Shown: positions 1 to 6,163 of the stretch, piece by piece | Numbering within the stretch: position 1 is the first letter of the stretch | Layout of the letters: the number at the start of each line of letters is the position of its first letter | Assembly: GCA_014304965.1 (NCBI GenBank) | Contig: JACRTZ010000084.1 | Span: 1-10,983, forward strand | From: Vulcanimicrobiota bacterium | GTDB taxonomy: Bacteria; Vulcanimicrobiota; Vulcanimicrobiia; Vulcanimicrobiales; Vulcanimicrobiaceae | Length of the DNA: 10,983 nucleotides | Direction: 5' to 3' | Position numbers and translations under genes: made by a program | Notes under the pieces: generated by a model | What the model was told of the DNA's origin: nothing | Databases searched by the model: none | Seen by the model: only the letters and a program-made list of their open reading frames with translations

Positions 1-819
1 GCCCAACAGCGTGCGCCCGTCCACGTTCCACGTCTCCCGGCCGCTCGGGATGTATTGCACGCCATTCGCGCCGCGCAGCATCGCGAACGCAATGAGGCCG
101 AGAACCATCGCCGCCAGGATAAAGTATATTTTTGCGCCGCGGGTCCAGGGCAGCCGCGCGCGCGCGAAGACGTAGGCGTACGCGACGAACATGCCGAGCG
201 CGAACAGGTCCAAAAACGCGGGGAGTTGCCGGATCGTCGTTTCCCACGCGAGGCAGCAGCCCGCGGTCGCGTGCCGGAAAACGAGCGCAATAGCGATCAT
301 CGCAACGGCCGTGAGCACCGGGCGCGCCATAAAGACGATCGCCAGAAGGGGGAAGATGAGGTAGAACTGCACTTCGATGCCCAGACTCCAGAGCACCGAG
401 TTCGTCTTGCCGAAGGCGTCGTTAAAAAAATTGTTCGCGAAAAATGCGTGCGTGAAGAAAGGCCCGATCGCGTCGCTCGGACGTGCCAGCGTCGGCGCGG
501 CCAGGGCGGCTGTGACGACGAGCGCTAGCGCGTAGGACGGGACGATTTTAAGAAATCGTCGGTAGAAGAACGTCCGCGCGGTGGGCCTCGACGTGCCCTC
601 AACGACGTGGCGCGCATACGGGAAGAACAGGCAAAATCCGCTGATCAGAAAGAACAGGTCCACCCCGAGATAGCCGGTGCGTGCAAACACGTCGGCCGGC
701 GGGGGCGGCGTGTACCACGAAAACAGCCACAGATGGTACGCGACCACAACGAGGATTGCGAAGCCGCGCAGGCCGTCCACGACGTCGGTGCCGGCGCGGG
801 CGTGTTCTTCGACGTCCAC
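1..819 (-). CDS. Acyltransferase-3 family membrane protein, partial (C-terminus beyond the left edge)
   Basis: Reading the minus strand from a GTG at 819 gives 273 open codons to the window edge, so the C-terminal part is missing. The protein is hydrophobic with many membrane segments and carries the pattern of the acyltransferase-3 (OafA/NodX/OpgC-like) family. A DGLRGFAIL motif at residues 15-23 is followed by YH (28-29, the conserved His), GVDLFFLISGF (52-62), an arginine-rich YRRFLKIVPSY stretch (86-96) and WSLGIEVQFYL (144-154). The family moves acyl groups, often acetyl or succinyl, onto sugars, lipids or antibiotics at the cytoplasmic membrane; the substrate here cannot be told. The start is inferred. 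No ATG lies in this frame near the first motif, an in-frame stop lies about 40 nt upstream of the GTG, and GTG 819 leaves 14 residues before the first motif. GTG at 780 is an alternative, and neither has a clear Shine-Dalgarno. The gene is divergent from pstS and shares its upstream region. Confidence 0.88.
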   Translation of the reverse strand, partial: MDVEEHARAGTDVVDGLRGFAILVVVAYHLWLFSWYTPPPPADVFARTGYLGVDLFFLISGFCLFFPYARHVVEGTSRPTARTFFYRRFLKIVPSYALALVVTAALAAPTLARPSDAIGPFFTHAFFANNFFNDAFGKTNSVLWSLGIEVQFYLIFPLLAIVFMARPVLTAVAMIAIALVFRHATAGCCLAWETTIRQLPAFLDLFALGMFVAYAYVFARARLPWTRGAKIYFILAAMVLGLIAFAMLRGANGVQYIPSGRETWNVDGRTLLG

Positions 820-825
820 AGCGTT

Positions 826-865
826 CTTAAAGATTCTTAACCTTGACTTAAGCGGCGGTTATCCT
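826..865 (+). promoter_or_regulatory. Pho-box-like tandem repeat array upstream of pstS
   Basis: Four related 8-bp units lie in the same direction: CTTAAAGA (826-833), CTTAACCT (836-843), CTTAAGCG (847-854) and GTTATCCT (858-865). The last three are spaced exactly 11 bp apart, one helical turn, with 3-bp spacers; the first is offset by 10 bp. As I recall it, the cyanobacterial SphR/PhoB box is three 8-bp PyTTAAPyPy(T/A) units with 3-bp spacers, and the second unit here matches this fully. The array ends 60 nt before the pstS start, where an activator of a phosphate-starvation operon should bind. It also lies directly 5' of the divergent acyltransferase gene. That this is a binding site is inferred from layout; no regulator gene is in the window. 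Confidence 0.72.
837..865 (+). promoter_or_regulatory. Candidate sigma-70-type promoter for pstS
   Basis: TTAACC (837-842) and TATCCT (860-865) are separated by 17 bp and match the -35 and -10 consensus at 4 of 6 positions each. Both elements lie inside the 11-bp repeat array, so a bound activator would sit over a weak -35. This would give a leader of roughly 50 nt before pstS. The match is modest and could be chance. Confidence 0.3.
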
Positions 866-913
866 GTGCCTGCGACCATGAGTGCGGCCCGTGCATTTCC
901 CCTCATGTACTAC

Positions 914-918
914 GGAGG
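914..918 (+). promoter_or_regulatory. Ribosome-binding site fixing the pstS start
   Basis: GGAGG lies 7 nt upstream of the ATG at 926 and is the strongest Shine-Dalgarno in the window. It decides for ATG 926 over the in-frame ATG at 905 and the much longer upstream-open reading frame. ATG 926 is also directly followed by a good signal peptide. Confidence 0.85.
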
Positions 919-925
919 TCCCTTC

Positions 926-1768
926 ATGTCCAGGTTTCGAGCGATCGCCGCATTGGCAGCCGGCGCTCTTGTTCTCGCGCCGCAGGTCGCTTACGCAGAC
1001 ACCACCATCACCGCGGCCGGCTCGACCGCGCTCTTGCCGCTGGTCAAGTCCGCCGCCGAGCTGTATCAAAACGCGCATTCGGACATCCACATCACGGTGA
1101 CGGGCGGCGGCTCGAACGTCGGCATCGCGCAAGTTGCCGCGCGAGCGGTGGATCTCGGCGACAGCGACGTGATCGCCCGGAACCAACCGGAACTCGTGGA
1201 CCACAAGGTCTGCGTCGCCGGGTTTTCCGTTCTGACGCACCCGGGTGTGGGCGTGAAGAATCTCGGCAAGAAGCAATTACAGGACATCTTCGCGGGCAAG
1301 GTCACCAATTGGAAACAGCTCGGCGGGGCCGATACCAAAATCGTGATCATCAATCGCCCTCGTACCTCGGGTACGCGCGGCGTTTTCGTTCACACGATCA
1401 TGGGCGGCCAAGCCCTCAACGAATCCGGGCTTACCGAAGACGCTACGGGGACGGTCATCGCTGCGGTAAAATCGACGCCCGGCGCCATTTCCTATGCCGT
1501 TTTCGCGGGTACGAAGACGTCAAAGGACGGCCATTCTTCCACGCTCGAAGGCATCGCAGAGCTTTCGATCGACGGCGTCGCTCCGACCGAAGAAAACGTA
1601 ACCACCGGCAAATATCCGATTTGGTCGTACGAACACATTTATACGCACGGACCGCCCAACAAGGACGTGTCGCGCTTCATCGCGTTCATCCAGAGCAACA
1701 GCAAGCTGGTTCATCAGCTGGGTTACATCCTGACTCGAGATATGAAGGTCACCGAAACGGATCGGTAG
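926..1768 (+). CDS. pstS: Phosphate ABC transporter, substrate-binding protein PstS
   Basis: A 280-residue extracytoplasmic phosphate-binding protein that captures inorganic phosphate and delivers it to the PstCA channel. Residues 1-24 form a Sec signal peptide (basic SRFR, hydrophobic core, AYA before D25) with no lipobox cysteine, so the mature protein is probably soluble in the periplasm. The PstS fold starts with ITAAGSTALLPLV (28-40), where the Ser/Thr pair contacts phosphate. It continues with GGGSNVG (60-66), the LGDSD acidic site (77-81), RTSGTR (146-151), a conserved phosphate-site loop, and TPGAISY (184-190). At about 256 mature residues it is a short-form PstS compared with the roughly 320-residue enterobacterial protein. 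It is the first gene of pstSCAB, with a 36-nt gap to pstC and a Pho-box-like array upstream, so phosphate-starvation control is expected. Confidence 0.96.
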   Translation: MSRFRAIAALAAGALVLAPQVAYADTTITAAGSTALLPLVKSAAELYQNAHSDIHITVTGGGSNVGIAQVAARAVDLGDSDVIARNQPELVDHKVCVAGFSVLTHPGVGVKNLGKKQLQDIFAGKVTNWKQLGGADTKIVIINRPRTSGTRGVFVHTIMGGQALNESGLTEDATGTVIAAVKSTPGAISYAVFAGTKTSKDGHSSTLEGIAELSIDGVAPTEENVTTGKYPIWSYEHIYTHGPPNKDVSRFIAFIQSNSKLVHQLGYILTRDMKVTETDR

Positions 1769-1804
1769 TTTGAAATCCCGTAGCAGGAGGGCGGCGAGCG
1801 ACCG

Positions 1805-2686
1805 ATGATCGCGGGCAACGCCAACAACGCTCATCGTAACGAGAGCGTCGCGCTCGCGCTCTTGAAGAGCGCGAGCGCGTTCTTCATCGTGTCGATCGTC
1901 GTGCTGCTCGGATACCTGACGTTCGAGGGCACCAAGCTCTTTACGGTCGACCACAAGTCGATCTTTGAATTTTTGTTCTCGCCGACGTTCAGCCCCGATA
2001 CGGGTCAGGTCGGTGCCGCGCCGTTCATCTTGGGGTCGCTGTTCGTAACGGGCTTTGCGATTGCGGTCGGCGGTCCGTTCGGGCTTGCCGTCGGCGTGTT
2101 TTTCTCGGAACTCGCACCGCCGCGCGTCGCCGCGGCGATGAAGCCCGCGATCGAAGTGCTGGTCGGCATCCCGTCCGTCGTCTACGGCTGGCTCGGGTTG
2201 ACCCTGCTCGTTCCGTTGATTCGGAATATGACGGGTTCCACCGGCTTCGGGTTGCTGTCGGCGGGCATCGTGCTTTCGCTGATGATCCTGCCGACGGTCA
2301 TTTCACTCGCGGAAGACGCGATGCGCGTCGTTCCCAACTCGCTGCGCGAAGGTTCGCTGGCGCTCGGGGCAACGCGCTGGGAAACGATTTCGCGGGTGTT
2401 GGTCCCGGCCGCGCGCAGCGGCCTTGCGGTTGCCGTCATCCTCGGAATTGCGCGCGCGATCGGCGAGGCGCTCGCAATTCAGATGGTGCTGGGTAACTCG
2501 CCGACGATCCCGCACGGGTTGCTCAATGCCGCATCGGCCTTGACCTCGGAAATCGTGATGGACATGGGCGGCGCCATCCAAGGCTCGGTGACGCAACACG
2601 CGCTCTTTTCGATGGCGCTCTTGCTGCTGTTGATCGCGATGTCCCTGATCGTGCTCGTCAAGTTCGTCGTTCGGCGCGCGACGTGA
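1805..2686 (+). CDS. pstC: Phosphate ABC transporter, permease subunit PstC
   Basis: A 293-residue inner-membrane permease that pairs with PstA to form the phosphate channel. Hydrophobic segments lie at about 22-42, 74-100, 117-138, 148-168, 206-225 and 268-288, the six-helix layout of PstC. The cytoplasmic EAA loop that docks on PstB is visible at about 180-221 (LREGSLALGATRW, then ARAIGEA). The GIPSVVYGWLGL stretch (121-132) is typical of Pst permeases. The short loop between the first two helices and the length are normal for PstC. The ATG at 1805 is the only reasonable start. An AGGAGG at 1785-1790 is unusually far away (14 nt), so initiation may rely on a weaker GGCGAG or on coupling to pstS. 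The stop codon overlaps the GTG of pstA by 4 nt. Confidence 0.95.
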   Translation: MIAGNANNAHRNESVALALLKSASAFFIVSIVVLLGYLTFEGTKLFTVDHKSIFEFLFSPTFSPDTGQVGAAPFILGSLFVTGFAIAVGGPFGLAVGVFFSELAPPRVAAAMKPAIEVLVGIPSVVYGWLGLTLLVPLIRNMTGSTGFGLLSAGIVLSLMILPTVISLAEDAMRVVPNSLREGSLALGATRWETISRVLVPAARSGLAVAVILGIARAIGEALAIQMVLGNSPTIPHGLLNAASALTSEIVMDMGGAIQGSVTQHALFSMALLLLLIAMSLIVLVKFVVRRAT

Positions 2687-3555
2687 TCCAGGCACGGCGG
2701 CGATTCACCGACGCCTTCGCTAGCGGCGCACTTTGGGGCGCGGCGTGTTTTGTGGTTTTGATGCTCGCGGCGCTCGTCGGCTATTTGATCTACCTCGGCG
2801 GGAGCGCGATCTCGTGGCATTTCCTCACGGGCATGTCAAGTGAAATGAACGCCGGCGGCGGCGTCGGTCCGCAGATCTACAATTCGTTCTACATACTGAT
2901 TCTGACGTTAGTTTTCACGGTGCCGGTGTCGCTCGCGGCCGGCATCTACCTCCAGGAATATGCGGCGACCGGCTGGTTCCGCAGCGCCGTGCAATTCAGT
3001 GCCGAGTCGCTCGCAACGGTTCCCTCGATCGTGATGGGTCTGTTCGGATTGCTCGTCTTCGTCCAAACGCTGCGATGGGGATTTTCCGCGCTCGCCGGAG
3101 CCCTGACGCTCACGGTGCTCAACCTGCCGGCGCTGACGCGGGTCACGCAAGAAGCGCTCGCAAGCGTACCGGGAACGCTGCGCGAAGCGTCCATGGCCGT
3201 CGGCGGTACGAAGTGGCAGACCGTCCTCAGAATCGTGCTGCCGAGTTCGATTGGGCCGCTGACCACGGGGATCGTCCTCATCTCGGGTCGCATCTTCGGC
3301 GAGACGGCCGCACTGATCTATACGGCCGGCACGAGCGTTGCGCACGGACGCGCCGCCTACGACCTGAGCCCCTTGCGACCCGCGGAGACCCTCGCAGTGC
3401 ATCTTTGGTACACGCACTCGGAAGCGCTGATTCCCGATGTCACGCGCATCGGGAACGGCTCAGCGCTCGTGCTGCTGATGATGGTCTTGATCTTCAACGT
3501 CGTGGCGCGGGTCGTCGGGCGGGCGCTGACCATGCACATCACGAGGAAAGCATGA
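2683..3555 (+). CDS. pstA: Phosphate ABC transporter, permease subunit PstA
   Basis: The 290-residue second permease of the phosphate transporter. Membrane segments are seen at about 15-38, 67-90, 112-130, 136-153, 190-206 and 259-279. The GGGVGPQIYNSFY stretch (58-70) before helix 2 is characteristic of PstA. So are ATVPSIVMGLFGL (111-123) and the EAA loop at about 166-208 (LREASMAVGGTKWQT, then SGRIFGETAAL). The start is a GTG at 2683 inside the pstC stop (GTGA overlap), which points to translational coupling and equal PstC:PstA production. The 3' end overlaps pstB by an ATGA. Family assignment rests on these motifs and the order pstS-C-A-B. Confidence 0.95.
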   Translation: MIQARRRFTDAFASGALWGAACFVVLMLAALVGYLIYLGGSAISWHFLTGMSSEMNAGGGVGPQIYNSFYILILTLVFTVPVSLAAGIYLQEYAATGWFRSAVQFSAESLATVPSIVMGLFGLLVFVQTLRWGFSALAGALTLTVLNLPALTRVTQEALASVPGTLREASMAVGGTKWQTVLRIVLPSSIGPLTTGIVLISGRIFGETAALIYTAGTSVAHGRAAYDLSPLRPAETLAVHLWYTHSEALIPDVTRIGNGSALVLLMMVLIFNVVARVVGRALTMHITRKA

Positions 3556-4334
3556 TCGGCGCAAACGGTCGGGGCGGGCCCCGCGAGAAGATGAAAGTCG
3601 AAGACATGAACGTCTTCTACGGTTCGTTTCAGGCGATCAAAGATGCGAACCTCAACGTGGCCGAGCATCGGGTGACCGCGCTGATCGGCCCTTCGGGCTG
3701 CGGCAAGTCCACATTCATTCGCGCGCTCAATCGGATGCACGACCTCACGCCGGGCGCTCGGGTCGAGGGTCGCGTTATGCTCGACGGCGAGAACATCTAC
3801 GCGCCCTCGGTCGATCCGGTGACGGTGCGGCATCGCATCGGCATGGTCTTTCAGCGGGCGAACCCCTTCCCGAAATCGATCTTCGAGAACGTCGTCTACG
3901 GCCCCAAGATCCACGGTTTACGTTCGCACAAAGCGCTCGTGGAAGTCGCCGAGAAAAGCCTGCGCGCGGCGGCCCTGTGGGACGAGGTGAAAGACCGGCT
4001 CAACCGTTCCGCGCTCGATCTCTCCGGCGGGCAGCAGCAGCGCTTGTGCATCGCGCGCGTGCTCGCGGTCGAACCGGAAGTGATCTTGATGGACGAGCCC
4101 GCATCCGCGCTCGACCCGATCGCAACCTCGAAGATCGAGGATCTCATCGGCGAGCTCAAACGCCGCTATACGGTCGTCATCGTCACGCATTCGATGCAGC
4201 AAGCGGCGCGAATTTCAGATTCGACCGTTTTCTTTCTTTTGGGCGAGTTGATCGAGGTCGGCACGACCTCGGAGATATTTACGCGCCCGAAGGATAAACG
4301 GACGGAAGACTACATAACCGGGCGCTATGGCTAG
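3552..4334 (+). CDS. pstB: Phosphate ABC transporter, ATP-binding protein PstB
   Basis: A 260-residue ATPase that dimerises under PstCA and drives phosphate import. All ABC motifs are intact: Walker A GPSGCGKST (46-54), the Q-loop at Q101 in the PstB-specific context NPFPKSIFENV (104-114), signature LSGGQQQR (157-164), Walker B VILMDEP (177-183) with ASALDP after it, and the H-loop histidine 213 in VTHSMQQA. It ends with the PstB-typical KRTEDYITGRYG. The chosen start is the ATG in the ATGA overlap with pstA, because the longer open frame upstream lies inside pstA and encodes no ABC sequence. The last 56 nt overlap the convergent acetyltransferase gene. No phoU follows, although phoU is commonly next in pst operons. 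Confidence 0.97.
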   Translation: MIGANGRGGPREKMKVEDMNVFYGSFQAIKDANLNVAEHRVTALIGPSGCGKSTFIRALNRMHDLTPGARVEGRVMLDGENIYAPSVDPVTVRHRIGMVFQRANPFPKSIFENVVYGPKIHGLRSHKALVEVAEKSLRAAALWDEVKDRLNRSALDLSGGQQQRLCIARVLAVEPEVILMDEPASALDPIATSKIEDLIGELKRRYTVVIVTHSMQQAARISDSTVFFLLGELIEVGTTSEIFTRPKDKRTEDYITGRYG

Positions 4335-4851
4335 CGCGCAAGAAACGGAATTCTAACTGCGCGCGCACTTGCGGCCATTCCGGCTTGATGATGCTGTAGA
4401 GTGCGTCGTTGTGGCGCGTACCCTCGGTCGCCCGATGAAACCGAAGCGTGCCTTCATAGACGGCTCCCAATCGCACGAGCGCGCCGCGGGCGCGTCCGTT
4501 GTGCTCGTCCACGACGAAGCTGACGCGAACCGCGCCCCATTCCTCGAAGGCATATTTGAGCAGCAGGTAGAGCGACTCGCGAACGAACCCGCGGCGTTCG
4601 TACGCCGGCGCGATGCGCGCGTTGCCGATCTCGAGCGCCCGCTCGTCGCGACGAATGTTGAGGATGTCGATCGAGCCGGCCTCGGCGCCCGTCGCCCGGT
4701 CGAAAATATCGAAGGTCCGCTCGCCGGCGGCCGGGGAAGTCGCAGAACTCGCGTCGTCGCGGCGGCGCAATTCCACGAGCGAACCGGCGAACGCTTCGCT
4801 CGGCGCGGCTTGCGCGCTCTTGGCCGGGACGGACTGGAGGCGGACTTGCAT
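4279..4851 (-). CDS. GNAT family N-acetyltransferase (RimJ/RimL-like)
   Basis: A 190-residue protein whose residues about 46-160 look like the RimJ/RimL branch of the GNAT fold. FDIFDRATGAEAGSIDIL (47-64) forms two central strands, then come LEIGNARIAPAYERRGF (73-89) and RESLYLLLKYAFEEWGAVRV (91-110). RRGF stands at the acetyl-CoA pyrophosphate loop. VDEHNGRARGALVRLGAVYEGTLR (114-137) and NDALYSIIKPEWP (148-160) complete the domain. Such enzymes acetylate protein N-termini, small amines or antibiotics; the substrate is unknown. Two oddities are seen. The usual first strand and helices are short or replaced by an Ala/Ser/Arg-rich stretch (about 1-45). The last 18 residues lie inside the pstB coding region, beyond the expected domain end. 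A stop in frame just upstream makes ATG 4851 the earliest start, and no good Shine-Dalgarno is visible. Confidence 0.8.
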   Translation of the reverse strand: MQVRLQSVPAKSAQAAPSEAFAGSLVELRRRDDASSATSPAAGERTFDIFDRATGAEAGSIDILNIRRDERALEIGNARIAPAYERRGFVRESLYLLLKYAFEEWGAVRVSFVVDEHNGRARGALVRLGAVYEGTLRFHRATEGTRHNDALYSIIKPEWPQVRAQLEFRFLRASHSARLCSLPSVYPSGA

Positions 4852-4889
4852 CTTGACTTACAACGTACTTACCCCCCTTCCGAGTTCAC

Positions 4890-6071
4890 ATGAACATCAA
4901 TTTTGAAAACCGGCTCATCGCCGAGCTGGAAGAGCTGAAGAAAGCCGGCACCTACAAGCGGTTGAGGCATCTGACCTCGCCGATGGACGCCCGGGTGGAC
5001 ATGGAAGAGGCGGGCGATGTCGTCGTGTTGTCTAGCAACAATTATTTGGGGCTGGCGAACGATCCCGGCGTCGTGAAGGCCGGCATCGCCGGCCTCAAGC
5101 GGTACGGCGCTGGGACGGCCTCGGTGCGGTTCATCTGCGGCACCTACGACATCCACCGCGAACTGGAAGCGAAGCTCGCGGCCTTCCTCGGATTCGATGC
5201 CGCGCTGACTTACGTCTCGTGCTGGGCGGCGAACGAAGGTCTGCTGCCGACCCTCGGGACCGCCGGCAATACGATTATTTCCGACGAGCTCAATCACGCG
5301 TCCATCATCGACGGCTGCCGCTTGGCCGGCGCTCGCACGGTGCGGTTCAAACACGCGGACATGCTGCACTTGGAGTCGCGCTTGCGTGAGGCCGAGGGCA
5401 CCGCGTTCGTCGTGACCGACGGCGTTTTTTCGATGGAAGGCGACCTCGCCAACCTGCCGGAGATCGTCGCGCTCGCCGAACGGTATGGCGCCGTGACCAT
5501 CGTGGACGACAGCCACGGCATCGGCGTCATGGGCAAGACGGGCCGCGGCATCATCGAGCATTTCGGCCTGCGCGGCAAGGTCGACGTCGTGACCGGAACG
5601 CTGGGCAAAGCGCTCGGCGGTGCGGCCGGCGGTTTCGTCGCCGCGAGCTCGGCCGTCGTCGAGACGCTCGTGCAGCGCTCGCGTACGCAGCTGTTTTCTA
5701 ACGCGTTGCCCGCGACCGTCGCGTCGAGCGCGCTTGCTGCAGTGAAGACGCTCGAAGAGCATCCGAAGCTCATCGAAAAATTGCGCGCGAACGTTGCGTA
5801 TTTCCGCGCCGGCTTGGCGGCCTTGGGCTTTTCGGCGCTGCCGGGCGAGAGCGCGATCGTGCCCTTAATCGTCGGTGAAACCGCCTTCGCGATCGCGATG
5901 AGCGACCGTCTGCTTGCCGAGGGCGTGTTCGTCACCGGCTTCGGCTTCCCGGTCGTGCCCGAGGGGGCGGCACGCATCCGCATCCAGCTCAGCGCGGCGC
6001 ACAAGAAGAAGCATCTCGATAAGGCAATGGCCGCTTTGCAAAAAGTTGGCAAAGAGCTCGGTCTGATTTAG
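4890..6071 (+). CDS. kbl: Glycine C-acetyltransferase (2-amino-3-ketobutyrate CoA ligase)
   Basis: A 393-residue PLP enzyme of the alpha-oxoamine synthase family, the usual length for Kbl. It interconverts 2-amino-3-oxobutyrate plus CoA with glycine plus acetyl-CoA, the second step of threonine breakdown by threonine dehydrogenase. Visible motifs are SSNNYLGLANDP (48-59), GAGTASVRFICGTYDIHRELE (73-93), NHAS with H136 stacking on PLP, DDSHGIGVMGKTGRG (206-220) binding the pyridine ring, and TGTLGKALGGAAGG (235-248) with the Schiff-base lysine K240. The C-terminal FGFPVVPEGAARIRIQLSAAH separates Kbl from the related 8-amino-7-oxononanoate, 5-aminolevulinate and serine palmitoyl enzymes. Its usual operon partner tdh is not next to it. 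The ATG at 4890 is only 38 nt from the start of the divergent acetyltransferase gene, and no strong Shine-Dalgarno precedes it. Confidence 0.93.
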   Translation: MNINFENRLIAELEELKKAGTYKRLRHLTSPMDARVDMEEAGDVVVLSSNNYLGLANDPGVVKAGIAGLKRYGAGTASVRFICGTYDIHRELEAKLAAFLGFDAALTYVSCWAANEGLLPTLGTAGNTIISDELNHASIIDGCRLAGARTVRFKHADMLHLESRLREAEGTAFVVTDGVFSMEGDLANLPEIVALAERYGAVTIVDDSHGIGVMGKTGRGIIEHFGLRGKVDVVTGTLGKALGGAAGGFVAASSAVVETLVQRSRTQLFSNALPATVASSALAAVKTLEEHPKLIEKLRANVAYFRAGLAALGFSALPGESAIVPLIVGETAFAIAMSDRLLAEGVFVTGFGFPVVPEGAARIRIQLSAAHKKKHLDKAMAALQKVGKELGLI

Positions 6072-6096
6072 GCAGGCACGCCGGGCAGGCCGCGGC

Positions 6097-6122
6097 GAAC
6101 GGACGCGCTTCGCCCGTCGTTC
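6097..6122 (+). terminator. Possible terminator hairpin after kbl
   Basis: An imperfect inverted repeat pairs GAAC with GTTC and GACG with CGTC, plus an inner GC/GC pair around a TTC loop. One bulged G and a single C/C mismatch interrupt the stem. It starts 26 nt after the kbl stop. No run of T follows, so it is a weak candidate for factor-independent termination. Confidence 0.35.
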
Positions 6123-6145
6123 ATTAAGTTGATCCTCCCTTTCTT

Positions 6146-6151
6146 AAGGAG
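6146..6151 (+). promoter_or_regulatory. Ribosome-binding site supporting the 6164 start
   Basis: AAGGAG lies 12 nt before ATG 6164 and 9 nt before an in-frame TTG at 6161. It serves the signal-peptide frame rather than the frame that encodes the mature protein, which is the main reason to suspect a frameshift. Confidence 0.6.
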
Positions 6152-6163
6152 AACCGGCTGTTG

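Noticed and set aside
55..528. Long plus-strand reading frame at the left end
   Set aside because: It is the antisense shadow of the acyltransferase gene. Its translation is Arg/Glu/Asp-rich with no fold-like pattern, while the minus strand gives a clear membrane protein with family motifs.
677..925. Upstream in-frame extension of pstS
   Set aside because: The extension runs through the divergent acyltransferase start and the repeat array and has no family sequence. GGAGG at 914-918 and the signal peptide fix the start at 926.
3075..3551. Upstream in-frame extension of pstB within pstA
   Set aside because: The sequence before ATG 3552 is an out-of-frame reading of pstA with no ABC motif. 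The ATGA overlap is the usual coupled start.
6123..6148. ATTAAG and CTTAAG upstream of the small secreted protein as a further Pho-like box
   Set aside because: The two elements are 20 bp apart, not a multiple of 11, and the second overlaps the ribosome-binding site. No third unit is seen.
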